Shown here: one piece after another, positions 17,805 to 27,595 of the stretch | Position numbering within the stretch: position 1 is the first letter of the stretch | Layout of the letters: each line of letters begins with the position of its first letter | Assembly (NCBI GenBank): GCA_016708435.1 | Contig: JADJFV010000005.1 | Location: forward strand, 124,001 to 188,000 | Source of the DNA: Leptospiraceae bacterium | GTDB lineage: Bacteria > Spirochaetota > Leptospiria > Leptospirales > Leptospiraceae | DNA: 64,000 nucleotides | Direction of reading: 5' to 3' | Position numbers and translations under genes: made by a program | Notes under the pieces: generated by a model | What the model was told of the DNA's origin: nothing | The model's database searches: none | What the model saw: the letters and a program-made list of their open reading frames with translations, nothing else

Positions 17805-19034
17805 TTATTGATGATGAGCCAAAGATTTTTCTAATCTAGGATCGCTAACCGGAATCATCTTAGAAGACTCCATACTTTTTAATACTACGAATCCGAATAG
17901 ACCTACAACTCCGATAGTAACTCCAAGTGTAACACCGAAACCTGCAATGTTGAAATGCTCGAAATTGCTTGGGAATACAATCCAATAAAGTTCAATCATA
18001 TGAGCTACTAGAATCCATATAGCAACTTTGTATAGGAAATTGATGTCGCGCTTGTTAGGGCGATTGAGTAGCAAGAAGAATGGAATAATGAATTTGATAA
18101 ATGGAATCGCATAAGAAATTCCTGCCCAACCACCCATCAATCTTTGCTCAAACCAAAAGGTTTCTTCCGGTAAGTTTGCATACCACATTAACATAAACTG
18201 GCTAAAACCAACATACGCCCAGAATACACAAAAGGATAACATGAATTTACCTACGTCATGGATGTGGTTTTCATTGACTGCGTCACCAAAGTAGCCATTC
18301 TTTTTAAGATAAAAGATTGTTACTGCAAGAGCGGAAAGCCCTGTTTGGTAAGCACCGGCAAATATATATACTCCCCACATAGTAGAAAACCAATGAGGTG
18401 TAAGAGACATGAGTAAGTCAAAAGCTACTACGGAAAAAGAAAGTGCGAAGAATAGAATAAATCCTCCCGCTAACTTTGCGTTTGTGCTAGTGTGAGCAAC
18501 ATCTTTGTCTGTATCTTGTGCAACAGAGTTCTTATGAAATAAGAATCCGAACAAAGACCAGATACCAGCAATCACAATGAGTCTTCCTATGAAGAACGGA
18601 GTGTTTAACCATCCACTTTTGTGTTGGATTAGTTTGTCTTTCATGATTTCAGGATTGTCTGTGTGAGACCATTCATATAAATCATGTGTTCCAAATATAA
18701 CTAGAACGGCTAATAAGACTAAACCTACAGGAAGGAATTTTCCGAAGTTCTCAGTGATGCGTCTAATAGTGACTAGCCAATGAGCCCCGGTGATATGACC
18801 GATTGCAGTAAAGAATACACCGGTAATTGCAATTCCTAGGATGAACATAGTAGCAACAAGGAGAGCCGACCAAGCAGGATTTGAATGTGCTCCTGGATGT
18901 CTTGCTTCAAAGTGTAAGCCAAAGAAGCCTCCCACAAAACTTACGATTCCAATTAGAATCATAAGAAAAAGAGCATTACGAGTGCTACTGTTGAGTTTAA
19001 AAGTAATCAGATTTTCTTGGATTTCTGCTTTCAT
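17805..19034 (-). CDS. actF: Alternative complex III, membrane subunit ActF
   Basis: 409 residues with about ten membrane helices. It is the smaller NrfD-related integral subunit of quinol:cytochrome c/oxidase oxidoreductase (alternative complex III), recognised from GGFFGLHFEARHPG near the start, the HITGAHW segment, and its fixed position after the ActE cytochrome. With ActC it forms the quinol-oxidising, possibly proton-moving membrane part. It lies 7 bp from actE and was the last core gene of the operon. Confidence 0.88.
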   Translation of the reverse strand: MKAEIQENLITFKLNSSTRNALFLMILIGIVSFVGGFFGLHFEARHPGAHSNPAWSALLVATMFILGIAITGVFFTAIGHITGAHWLVTIRRITENFGKFLPVGLVLLAVLVIFGTHDLYEWSHTDNPEIMKDKLIQHKSGWLNTPFFIGRLIVIAGIWSLFGFLFHKNSVAQDTDKDVAHTSTNAKLAGGFILFFALSFSVVAFDLLMSLTPHWFSTMWGVYIFAGAYQTGLSALAVTIFYLKKNGYFGDAVNENHIHDVGKFMLSFCVFWAYVGFSQFMLMWYANLPEETFWFEQRLMGGWAGISYAIPFIKFIIPFFLLLNRPNKRDINFLYKVAIWILVAHMIELYWIVFPSNFEHFNIAGFGVTLGVTIGVVGLFGFVVLKSMESSKMIPVSDPRLEKSLAHHQ

Positions 19035-19041
19035 AAGTTAC

Positions 19042-19629
19042 CTATTTGTTTGCAGGAGCTTTTGCTTTTAGCTCAGCTTCTTGCATTTTTCTAATGTATA
19101 AAATGATTTTCCATCTGTCATCCGGTTCAATTTGTGCCGCATAACTAGCCATTAACCCGCGACCCATAGTGATGATATGGTAAATCTGTCCATCCGTCCA
19201 TCCTTGGATTTTTGCACCTACAACACTTGGAGGTCTTATAGAAAATTTAGGATACGGTCCTACAACGTTTCCATTTCCTGCTCCTGCAACCCCATGACAA
19301 GGAGAGCAGTAGATTTGGTATCTGCTTTCTCCTCTTTGGAAGTTTGCAAGAGTTGTTTTAGAAGGATAAGGATTTTTTAGTCCTTGTTCCTTTGTCATTT
19401 CATCAGGAGTTGCAATGTCAGCAAATTCATACGGAAAGTATCCAACAGGGACGGTTCCCTCTGGAGGAAGTCTTCTTCCGTATTCATTGTGGTAAGCATC
19501 TAACTCTTGCGATTCTCTTGCAGGAGAATCATACATGTCAGGAAAAAATTCCAACACTGGTTTCTTGTATTCGCAGTTAAAAACCGCGATTGATAAGAAG
19601 ATTAAGATAAGTAAATTCTTGTGATTCAT
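19042..19629 (-). CDS. actE: Alternative complex III, monohaem cytochrome c subunit ActE
   Basis: 195 residues. The signal sequence ends FNCEYK, so it is a probable lipoprotein anchored at Cys19 on the periplasmic face. One c-type haem site, CSPCH, at about residue 107, is followed by GVAGAGNG; a downstream Met (TMGRGLMASYAAQI) may be the axial ligand. It passes electrons from the multi-haem subunit to the terminal acceptor. Haem attachment needs the cytochrome c maturation genes, of which ccmABC lie at 30.9-33.0 kb. Confidence 0.9.
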   Translation of the reverse strand: MNHKNLLILIFLSIAVFNCEYKKPVLEFFPDMYDSPARESQELDAYHNEYGRRLPPEGTVPVGYFPYEFADIATPDEMTKEQGLKNPYPSKTTLANFQRGESRYQIYCSPCHGVAGAGNGNVVGPYPKFSIRPPSVVGAKIQGWTDGQIYHIITMGRGLMASYAAQIEPDDRWKIILYIRKMQEAELKAKAPANK

Positions 19630-19631
19630 AT

Positions 19632-20189
19632 TTAGCCTTTTACTACGGTCACGTCAGTCGCGCCCAAAGATTTGATAAAGTTGACTGTATCCGCTTCCTT
19701 GTATCCGGGTGCGGAAGAAGGAATCCAAAGTGCAAACTTGTGACTGGTAATGTCTCTGTGTAAAATCTTTCTTCCCACAGTAGGAACACGCGAGAAGAAA
19801 AACAATGCAAGTGCAGAGCTAACTCCCGCCATGAAGATAGTCATTTCGAAAGTAACAGGAATAAACGCAGGCCATGCGTTATACGCCTTACCTGAAAAGT
19901 TAAGAGGCCAGTCTACTGCGTGGGTTAAGTATTGGTAGCCGAATCCAAATGTGGAGCCAACTAAACCCATTGCAAACGTAATCCAAGGGATCCCGGATCT
20001 TGGAAGTCCCATTGCTTCATCTAATCCATGAACAGGAAACGGTGTAAGACAATCAAAGCCAGTATAATTTTTCTTGTCTCTAGTCTGTCTTGCTGCTTCT
20101 AAGATTTGCTCGGGCTCATCAAAAAGCCCGAATACTCCAGAAGAAGTTTCTTCGTAAAAATGAAATTGTTCTTTTCTTGGTAAATACAT
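19632..20189 (-). CDS. actD: Alternative complex III subunit ActD (DUF3341)
   Basis: 185 residues from ATG 20189. This start is preferred over an upstream in-frame ATG (20243, inside actC) because a strong GGGAGG lies ~11 bp before it and family members begin in this way. A cytosolic N-domain (GVFGLFDEPEQILEAARQ, FDCLTPFPVHGLDEA) is followed by two membrane helices (~68-90, ~108-128). It is a structural subunit with no cofactor. One base separates it from actC. Confidence 0.9.
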   Translation of the reverse strand: MYLPRKEQFHFYEETSSGVFGLFDEPEQILEAARQTRDKKNYTGFDCLTPFPVHGLDEAMGLPRSGIPWITFAMGLVGSTFGFGYQYLTHAVDWPLNFSGKAYNAWPAFIPVTFEMTIFMAGVSSALALFFFSRVPTVGRKILHRDITSHKFALWIPSSAPGYKEADTVNFIKSLGATDVTVVKG

Positions 20190-20190
20190 T

Positions 20191-21561
20191 TTAATGATGA
20201 CCTCCCTTTGTAGGCATAATGCTCTTAACCTCAGCGGCAGCAATCACAGGAAGGATTCTACAGAAGAGTAAGAAGAGTGTGAAGAAAATTCCAAAAGAAC
20301 CAATGAGCATCGCATAATCGAAAATAGTCGGCACATAAAGCGCCCAGCTTCCAGGAATAAAATCTCTGTGAAGCGTCATAACGATTACAAATCGCTCAAA
20401 CCACATACCGATGTTTACAAAAATAGAAACGATAAACATTACAGGAATACTTGTTCTGAGTTTTTGAAACCAGAACACTTGTGGAGATAAAACGTTACAG
20501 GAAATCATGATCCAGTATGCCCACCAATAAGGACCGAATGCACGGTTGACGAATGTAAACCCTTCGTATTCGTTTCCTGAATACCAAGCAATAAAGAACT
20601 CAGTAGAGTAAGCGTAACCAACCATAAGACCGGTTACCATGATAACTTTGTTCATGTTCTCTAAGTGTTTCATTGTAACGTATTCTTTTAAGTTGAACAT
20701 TTCGCGAGCGATTACCATGAGTGTTACCACCATAGCGAAACCAGAAAAAATAGCCCCAGCAACGAAGTATGGCGGTAAGATTGTTGTATGCCAACCAGGA
20801 AGTAGGGAAGCCGCGAAGTCAAAACTTACGATTGTATGCACCGATAATACTAACGGTGTAGAAAGTGCTGCTAAAATCATAGATACCATTTCTAGGTGAG
20901 ACCAAGCCTTGTTAGACCCGACCCAACCAAAAGACATTGCATCATAGATTGCGTATTTGAATTTGTTTGTAGTTCTATCTCTTACAGTTGCTATATCGGG
21001 GATAAGACCAATATACCAGAAAATGAGAGAAATACTGAAGTAGGTTGATACTGCGAAAGTATCCCAGATTAAAGGAGAACGGAAGTTTACCCATAAAGGT
21101 CCTCTTTCGTTTGGATAAGGGAATAACCAGAATCCAAGCCAAGGTCGTCCTACGTGAACGATAAGTTCAGACGCAGCAACCATAACGGCAAAGATTGTCA
21201 TCGCTTCTGCGGCGCGGTTAATACCAGTTCTCCACTCTTGACGGAAGAGATGTAATACCGCAGAAATCAAAGTTCCTGCGTGACCAATCCCAATCCAGAA
21301 GACGAAGTTTACGATGAAGAATCCCCAACCAACAGGATTGTTAATCCCGAGGATGTAAAGACCTTCATACATTAAATATCCAATGATTCCTATATCTACA
21401 AGTGTAACGGTAAGAGCCAATGCAAAAGCTGTCCACCAAACCTTGGTAGGAAAGGATTCCGTTGGCTTTAAAATATCTTCCGTTACCTGCTTGTAGCTTT
21501 TATTACCCTCTACAAGAGGAACGATTCCTAGTTTTTCTTTGATTGCCACTGTCATCGACAT
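20191..21561 (-). CDS. actC: Alternative complex III, NrfD-like membrane subunit ActC
   Basis: 456 residues, about ten membrane helices, NrfD/PsrC-like. Conserved features include IGHAGTLISAVLHLFRQEWR and VHVGRPWLGFW near the quinone site, and VLSVHTIVSFDFA. It receives electrons from quinol on the periplasmic side and passes them to the Fe-S clusters of ActB. It lies between actB (17 bp) and actD (1 bp) in a tight operon. Confidence 0.93.
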   Translation of the reverse strand: MSMTVAIKEKLGIVPLVEGNKSYKQVTEDILKPTESFPTKVWWTAFALALTVTLVDIGIIGYLMYEGLYILGINNPVGWGFFIVNFVFWIGIGHAGTLISAVLHLFRQEWRTGINRAAEAMTIFAVMVAASELIVHVGRPWLGFWLFPYPNERGPLWVNFRSPLIWDTFAVSTYFSISLIFWYIGLIPDIATVRDRTTNKFKYAIYDAMSFGWVGSNKAWSHLEMVSMILAALSTPLVLSVHTIVSFDFAASLLPGWHTTILPPYFVAGAIFSGFAMVVTLMVIAREMFNLKEYVTMKHLENMNKVIMVTGLMVGYAYSTEFFIAWYSGNEYEGFTFVNRAFGPYWWAYWIMISCNVLSPQVFWFQKLRTSIPVMFIVSIFVNIGMWFERFVIVMTLHRDFIPGSWALYVPTIFDYAMLIGSFGIFFTLFLLFCRILPVIAAAEVKSIMPTKGGHH

Positions 21562-21578
21562 ATATCTTCTACCTTGCC

Positions 21579-24500
21579 TTATACATTCACTTTGTTTCTA
21601 ACACGAGTTAGATAACTAACTTGTGGAAGAACGTTTAAGAATTCTAATATTCTATACGATCTCTTATCAGTTGCATTCTTTGTAACTTGTGCGGTTGCAT
21701 CATTTGTATTACCAAATGTAATTGCATCAGCAGGACAAGTCTCTTGACATGCAGTTTTAAGTTCTCCGTCTTTCAAGGTTCTTCCTTCATTCTTAGCTTT
21801 GATTTTTTTCTCAGCGATTCTAGAAGAACAGAAAGTACATTTTTCCATAACCCCTCTACCACGAACGGTAACTTCTGGATTGAGTCCGAGATGTCTTGGT
21901 TCTCTTTGGTAGTCAGAGTCTTTCCAATGTTGCATCCAATTGAAACGACGCACTTTGTAAGGACAGTTGTTAGAGCAATAACGAGTTCCAACACAACGGT
22001 TGTAAACCATATCGTTAATCCCTTCCGAACTATGAGTAGTAGCCGCTACCGGACATACAGTTTCACAAGGAGCATTTTCACAATGTTGACACATAACTGG
22101 TTGGTGTGCGATTTCTAGAGATTCCGGTTTCATCGGATCTCCAATGTAATAACGATCAATACGAATCCAATGCATCTCACGACCAACAAGGACTTCGCTC
22201 TTACCAACGACTGGAATATTGTTTTCGACCTGACAAGCAGTTACGCAAGCAGAGCATCCAGTGCAGAGGCTAAGGTCAATTGACATACCCCAACGGTATC
22301 CTTTGTATTCGAATGCAGGATTTAAACCTTTGGACATTTCCTTTTCGTTTAGTTTAGGAATTTCAGAGGCTGCTTTTCCTGATTCAGGATTCTTTACAAA
22401 ATTTTCAAACGAAGTAGATTGAATCAATGGTCTATCGCTATCGTATGGTTTGTATAAACCACCTTTAGGCGCTCTACCCGGTGTAGCAGTTGGATTCATC
22501 ATATGATGATCCTGGGTAGTTGCGATCTTAGAAATCTTTCCAGTCTTTTCGATTGTTACGCTAATACCGGCAAATTGTAATTTACCGTTGATAGTGTTCG
22601 CTAATTCATAAGAGTTCTTTCCTACTTTGTTACCAACCTTACCTGCTTTTTCACGACCATAGCCGAGAGCGATACTGATTGTTTCGTTGTGTAATCCAGG
22701 AACAACGAGTGCAGGAAGAGAAAGCTCACGAGAACCTGCTTTTACTTTAACTACATCGTTTGATTTTACACCTAACGCATCTGCGTGAGAAGGAGAAATA
22801 CCAACGAAGTTGTCCCAAGTAGTTTTAGTAACAGGATCAGGAAGTTCTTGTAGTGTTGCGTTGTTAGCATGTGTTCCATCGCCTAAAGCAACTGTTGTGT
22901 AAAGTGCTAGAGTGATTGACTTGCCTTCTTTTGCAGGAAGTTTTGCAATAGAACCTTTAAAAGCACGTCCTGCTTTGTTTGACTTGATATCAGCTTCTTT
23001 GTAAATGCTACCATTTCTTAAGAAATCTTCCCAGTTAAACTTGCTACCTAGTTTTTTAAGGTAAGAAGCTTTGATGTATTCATAATAAGAAGGGGCAGAT
23101 GCTAATTTGCCGCCAGCCCATACGATTAAAGAATCTTCAAAAGAACGAGAGTTGAAGATTGGTCGAATGGTTGGTTGGGTTACGGATAATACACCTTTAA
23201 CCGCTTCTCTATCTCCCCATGATTCGAGGTAATGAGTTACTGGTGCTAGGTATTTTGCGAAGCTTGCTGTTTCATCAAGTCTATCAGCCATAGAAACATA
23301 AAGACCAGCTTTTGCAAATGCGTCTTTTAAATTTAAAGAAGGAAGTTGGTAAGCAGGGTTTGTTCCGTATACTAAAAGAACTCCTACTTCACCAGCGTTT
23401 AATTCTTTTTGAAGAGTTACTAAGTTAGCAGAATAATTTCCAGCAGATTCCCCACGATTGTTTACATGGTCAACAGTCTTGCCGTCGTTATCAAGGGCTG
23501 AGTTAAGTAAGTTAACTGCAATTTGTAAATCAACAGCATCTGTTGTTTGAGAAGAAGTTCCACCAGCGACTACTAACGATTCGCCTTTTGCTGCCCATAA
23601 ATCTTTTGCGATTTGTTCGATGAGTTTTGCGTCAACACCAATCTCAGAAGCCAGACCTTCTACAGTATAACCAGCAGTAGCCGAAGAAGCAGCACCTGCA
23701 CCAAGTTTACCAAGAGCAACAGCAACAGCAGTTGCAAATCTTCTTGCATCGCCTGATTTGATAACAATACGTTTGTCAGCGTTTGAGCCTGTAACAGAAG
23801 GAACAGATTCAGCAGCGTAGAACTTATTGATAGTAGAAGTTGCATCTTTGATTTTTCTTCTAGAAGCAAATTGCTTTCCATACTCAACAGGAGAAATCCA
23901 TGTGCCAAGGAAGTCAGCGTCAATTGAGAGAATTACTTTTGCTTTGTCAAAATGATAATTAGGAACGATTGCTTTTCCGTAAGACTCGTTTGCTGCAAGA
24001 GCAATTGATTCTTCTACAGATGTAACATCGATTTCGTAGTGTTTTCCACCACCAACAGTAGTTAAGAACTCAGCGATAACTGCTTTGGTAGAAGGAGAGT
24101 CAATAGGACCTGTTACGATTCTAGTTTTGCCTTTGAGAAGAGCTAGTTGGGTTTTGACTTGTGTGTCTAAGTCAGCCCATTTGATAACTACTTCAGCGCC
24201 GTTTTTGATTTCGGCAGGCTCTTTAGAACGGTCTGGATCATAAAGATCTAAAATGGAGGATTGACCGGAAGCACAAAGGGCACCTTTAGAAATTGGGCTT
24301 AATGAATTTCCCTCTAATTTAAGAGGTCTTGCGTCGCGGGTTTTAACTAAGATTCCACAACCAGCAGAGCATCCGCCACAAGTAGAAGCATAGTAGGTAG
24401 ACTGACCTGGTTTTACGTAATCAGGAGCTTTTACGTAAGGAACAATTTTTTCTATAGGCTTTTGGATACAGTTGAGGGTGAGCATGGCAGAGGAAGCACC

Positions 24501-24674
24501 CATGAGTTTAAGGAAGGTTCTTCTGTCATAGTCGCCAGTCTTGATTCTTGCGATGACTGGATCAGGAGAGGTATAAAATTCTTGGTTTTGGACTTGTTTT
24601 ATATCGTTTTTATCTTTGGTCTCATACGATTGCCAATGTGATTTTCTTTCTTCTTGGAAGCTGTTGTTAGACAT
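21579..24674 (-). CDS. actB: Alternative complex III, molybdopterin-like/iron-sulfur subunit ActB
   Basis: 1031 residues, the fused form typical of ActB. A twin-arginine motif (RRTFLK, residues 51-56) sits after an unusually long n-region and before a short hydrophobic stretch, indicating Tat export. The ~60-760 part resembles molybdopterin oxidoreductases (CGGCSAGCGILVKTRD) but in this family holds no Mo cofactor. The C-terminal part (~790-1000) is a ferredoxin-like domain with four Cys groups (CTGCSACVTAC, CQHCENAPCETVC, CVGTRYCSNNC, CTFCSS...CQETC), consistent with several [Fe-S] clusters that wire ActC to the haems. Confidence 0.95.
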   Translation of the reverse strand: MSNNSFQEERKSHWQSYETKDKNDIKQVQNQEFYTSPDPVIARIKTGDYDRRTFLKLMGASSAMLTLNCIQKPIEKIVPYVKAPDYVKPGQSTYYASTCGGCSAGCGILVKTRDARPLKLEGNSLSPISKGALCASGQSSILDLYDPDRSKEPAEIKNGAEVVIKWADLDTQVKTQLALLKGKTRIVTGPIDSPSTKAVIAEFLTTVGGGKHYEIDVTSVEESIALAANESYGKAIVPNYHFDKAKVILSIDADFLGTWISPVEYGKQFASRRKIKDATSTINKFYAAESVPSVTGSNADKRIVIKSGDARRFATAVAVALGKLGAGAASSATAGYTVEGLASEIGVDAKLIEQIAKDLWAAKGESLVVAGGTSSQTTDAVDLQIAVNLLNSALDNDGKTVDHVNNRGESAGNYSANLVTLQKELNAGEVGVLLVYGTNPAYQLPSLNLKDAFAKAGLYVSMADRLDETASFAKYLAPVTHYLESWGDREAVKGVLSVTQPTIRPIFNSRSFEDSLIVWAGGKLASAPSYYEYIKASYLKKLGSKFNWEDFLRNGSIYKEADIKSNKAGRAFKGSIAKLPAKEGKSITLALYTTVALGDGTHANNATLQELPDPVTKTTWDNFVGISPSHADALGVKSNDVVKVKAGSRELSLPALVVPGLHNETISIALGYGREKAGKVGNKVGKNSYELANTINGKLQFAGISVTIEKTGKISKIATTQDHHMMNPTATPGRAPKGGLYKPYDSDRPLIQSTSFENFVKNPESGKAASEIPKLNEKEMSKGLNPAFEYKGYRWGMSIDLSLCTGCSACVTACQVENNIPVVGKSEVLVGREMHWIRIDRYYIGDPMKPESLEIAHQPVMCQHCENAPCETVCPVAATTHSSEGINDMVYNRCVGTRYCSNNCPYKVRRFNWMQHWKDSDYQREPRHLGLNPEVTVRGRGVMEKCTFCSSRIAEKKIKAKNEGRTLKDGELKTACQETCPADAITFGNTNDATAQVTKNATDKRSYRILEFLNVLPQVSYLTRVRNKVNV

Positions 24675-24695
24675 TTACTAATAACTCCTATAAAA

Positions 24696-25238
24696 TTATC
24701 GGTGGCAAGTGGAGCAGTCATTCGGAGCGTTGTTCTCGCGATGACAATTCACACAATATCCCATATTAAGTGATTCAACTTGTTTTACTTTGACCATTTC
24801 GGCAACGTTGCCATGGCATTTAGAACAATCTACTCCGCGTGAAATATGGCGGGAATGGTTGAAATACACGAAATCGGGTTGGTCATGGACTTTAATCCAT
24901 TGAATAGGCTTTCCTTTTCCTTCAATGGTATTGCCCGTCGTTTTCTCTCCTTCAAATTGCTTAATGAGCCATTTGACATCTGCTGTCTTCGCTGCCACGT
25001 TGTTCGAGTGACAGTTCATACAAGTAGCTGTGGGAGGCACGCTAGCATGAGCGGAGGTTTCCACGGTAGTGTGACAATAACGACAATCAATCTTATTATC
25101 GCCAGCGTGGATTTTGTGGTTAAAAGGGAGTGGTTGGTCAGGTGCGTATCCCACATAACGAGATGGGGAAAACAGCAAGTAAGCAACCGCAGCAACCGTG
25201 ATAAGTGGCAGTGTGATCTTAATAGCTTGTATATTCAT
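24696..25238 (-). CDS. actA: Alternative complex III, pentahaem cytochrome c subunit ActA
   Basis: 180 residues, one N-terminal membrane anchor (~5-25) and five CxxCH haem sites: CRYCH, CMNCH, CSKCH, CVNCH and CSTCH. Histidines in FNHKIHAG and FNHSRHISRG are probable distal ligands. It is the first gene of the operon; an AAAGGA ribosome site lies ~10 bp before the ATG at 25238. It collects electrons from ActB and hands them towards ActE. Confidence 0.93.
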   Translation of the reverse strand: MNIQAIKITLPLITVAAVAYLLFSPSRYVGYAPDQPLPFNHKIHAGDNKIDCRYCHTTVETSAHASVPPTATCMNCHSNNVAAKTADVKWLIKQFEGEKTTGNTIEGKGKPIQWIKVHDQPDFVYFNHSRHISRGVDCSKCHGNVAEMVKVKQVESLNMGYCVNCHRENNAPNDCSTCHR

Positions 25239-26227
25239 TCTAAAGAGAATCCTTTCAAAGTCCCAAAGAGTAACTTTTAATATGCTTAGGTAACATGTAT
25301 ATCATTCTACACTGTTTTTTTGGGTAGGAAAAATTTCAAACGGTTTTAAGAAAATTGGAAAGAAATAAGTTTACTATGATGATTTTGAGAGTCAAATGGG
25401 AATTTTCACTAGATACTGCATATGCTTTGCAACTTTGCTAACTCCATTTCCGCCAGATTTTTTTCTAATTGATTTAGTAAATTCTTAAAGTAAGAATTAT
25501 CCTAGCCAATCCGGGTTATGAAATTGTGATTATTTTGATTCAAGTGAATGGTGTAAAATGGAAATGCCGCTTTCTTAAACTTTTATTTTACACATCTTCT
25601 AGTCATTTGAATTTTTATACCTAGAGTCGCCAATCAGTTTGCTTTGTATGTAAGATACTGATTTCTGCACTATCAAATATACTATTATAGTTAGTGTATT
25701 TTTTTTGAGAGTATCTTTAATATTACAGTAGATAGTATCTTTGATAGTATCATTCATGCATCGCAAGTATAACGTTCAAATAATCATAACGTTACCCACA
25801 AATAATAAGAAACTGATTATCACCGATTAACACTGATAAAAGAACGATAAAAAACGATATGGATTGATACCAAATCACGAATATTAAAACAATATCGTCT
25901 GAGGCTGTGTAAAAAGAAGATTTTCTCACGTAAAGCCGCGAAGGCGCAAAGAATAGAGTTGATAGCGTTAGCGAAATCATAGATACACAAATAAATCAGA
26001 ATGAAAATTTCGTAAATGAGAAAGGATTCAATTTATGAATTCCCAGTCAATGGAATGGGAATGGAATATTTGAGCCATTGAAGAACTAAACCAAAAATTG
26101 GAAATGTTAAAGAATATACGATATACTCTCACAATGAGAAATGTGTTTATCTATGGCAAATCCTCCAATCTTTTGAGGGCTAAACTTTTTTCCTTTTCAA
26201 TTCGCGCACATTTCCCATAAAGGCAAT
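25239..26227. other. Gene-free ~1 kb region of decayed repeats and act/bgl promoters
   Basis: No convincing gene on either strand. It must hold the act promoter (right next to 25238) and the bgl leader. Visible structure: an inverted repeat GTGTAAAAT/ATTTTACAC (about 25551-25594), the GATAGTATCTTT element (25669-25748), a CACCGATTAACACTGATAAA tract (25821-25840) and a CACGTAAAGCCGCGAAGGCG tract (25927-25946). The tracts resemble common degenerate intergenic repeats. Confidence 0.6.
25669..25748. repeat. AT-rich inverted repeat (GATAGTATCTTT family), second copy
   Basis: Perfect 9-bp ends ACTATCAAA (25669-25677) and TTTGATAGT (25740-25748). Inside, GAGAGTATCTTTAATATTAC and GATAGTATCTTTGATAGTA repeat the motif seen at 4262-4282. 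No coding potential. Confidence 0.65.
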
Positions 26228-27586
26228 ATGCAAAAGATAATATTTCCAAAGGATTTTATTTGGGGAACTGCGACTGCTGCCTACCAAATTGAAGGTGGTT
26301 TTGATCGGGATGGGAAGGGACTTTCGATCTGGGATGATTTTACGCATCAAAAAGGAAAGATAAAGAACGGGGATAACGGCGATATAACCTGCGATCACTA
26401 CAACCGTTATAAAGAAGACGTTAGTCTCATGAAAAAGCTTGGATATGGCAGCTATCGTTTTTCTATTTCGTGGCCTCGTGTTCTTCCGGAAGGGAAGGGC
26501 GCTATCAATGAAAAGGGGCTTGATTTTTACGATAAATTGGTGGATGAGCTATTAAAAAAGAATATCAATCCATTTGTGACTTTGTATCATTGGGATTTGC
26601 CATTAGCCCTTGAAAAAGAAGGTGGTTGGCTGAATCGAAAAACTTCTGAGCGATTTGGAGATTATACCGAGATTGTTGTTAAGAAGTTAGGCGATAGAGT
26701 AAAGAATTGGATTACTATCAATGAGCCCTGGGTTATTTTTGTTTGTGGTTATTTATTAAAAGTATTCCCGCCCGGAGTGTTTAAACCTTTTTCTGCTTTT
26801 AAAGTAGCGCATAATCTTCTTTTGGCGCATGGAATTAGTCTTGCTCGAATCAAATCCTTGTATCCAAATTCCTCTGTTGGAATTACCAATGCTCTCACTC
26901 CTGTGTATAATCATCGTTTGACGAAAGAGCCTGAGTCTACGCGTCGCGCGGATGCAATCATAAATCGTCTCTGGCTTGATCCTATTTATAAAGGAAAGTA
27001 TCCCGACAATATCGCTTCTTTTGTGGAGTCTCAGAACAAAGGAAATATATTTCCTGAAGATATGAAACTCATTTCTGGTAAAACAGATTTCTTAGGAGTT
27101 AATAATTACTCTCGCACCATTGTAAAATACATTCCGTTTCCTATTTTTAATTTTCGTCCTGTAAATCCTTCTTATAAAGGAGTCGAATTTACCAGCATGG
27201 GTTGGGAAATATATCCCCAGGGGTTACTTGAGCTTATGCGCATGATTCGTCAGGATTACGGCAATCCTCCCGTGTATATTACTGAAAATGGAGTGGCATT
27301 CATTGAATCTCCAGCGGATAACGGCATTGTTCCTGATAAAAATAGAATTTCTTTTTTACAGGATTATCTTTCTTATCTACACAAAGCAATTTTAGAAGGC
27401 TCGGATATTCGTGGATATTTTGTTTGGTCTTTCCTAGATAATTTTGAATGGGCAGAAGGCTTCGCTAAGACGTTTGGTCTTGTTCACGTTGATCGTCAAA
27501 CTTTGAAGAGGACTCCTAAGCTAAGTGCCAACTGGTATTCTAAAGTATGCAAAGAAAATGGATTTGAATACAGAGAAATTAAATGA
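26228..27586 (+). CDS. Beta-glucosidase, glycoside hydrolase family 1
   Basis: 452 residues, full family length. Retaining glycosidase with acid/base Glu in TINEPW (~residue 168) and nucleophile Glu in ITENG (~residue 355). The N-terminal signature FPKDFIWGTATAAYQIEGG and the C-terminal WSFLDNFEWAEGF (aglycone/glucose binding) are intact. No signal peptide, so cytoplasmic; it hydrolyses beta-glucosides such as cellobiose. No sugar transporter or regulator is adjacent, so the substrate is open. Start supported by AAAGG ~6 bp upstream. Confidence 0.95.
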   Translation: MQKIIFPKDFIWGTATAAYQIEGGFDRDGKGLSIWDDFTHQKGKIKNGDNGDITCDHYNRYKEDVSLMKKLGYGSYRFSISWPRVLPEGKGAINEKGLDFYDKLVDELLKKNINPFVTLYHWDLPLALEKEGGWLNRKTSERFGDYTEIVVKKLGDRVKNWITINEPWVIFVCGYLLKVFPPGVFKPFSAFKVAHNLLLAHGISLARIKSLYPNSSVGITNALTPVYNHRLTKEPESTRRADAIINRLWLDPIYKGKYPDNIASFVESQNKGNIFPEDMKLISGKTDFLGVNNYSRTIVKYIPFPIFNFRPVNPSYKGVEFTSMGWEIYPQGLLELMRMIRQDYGNPPVYITENGVAFIESPADNGIVPDKNRISFLQDYLSYLHKAILEGSDIRGYFVWSFLDNFEWAEGFAKTFGLVHVDRQTLKRTPKLSANWYSKVCKENGFEYREIK

Positions 27587-27595
27587 CTCTTTCCT

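Noticed and set aside
25792..25980. 62-codon minus-strand frame in the 25.2-26.2 kb gap
   Set aside because: Built largely from degenerate repeat tracts.
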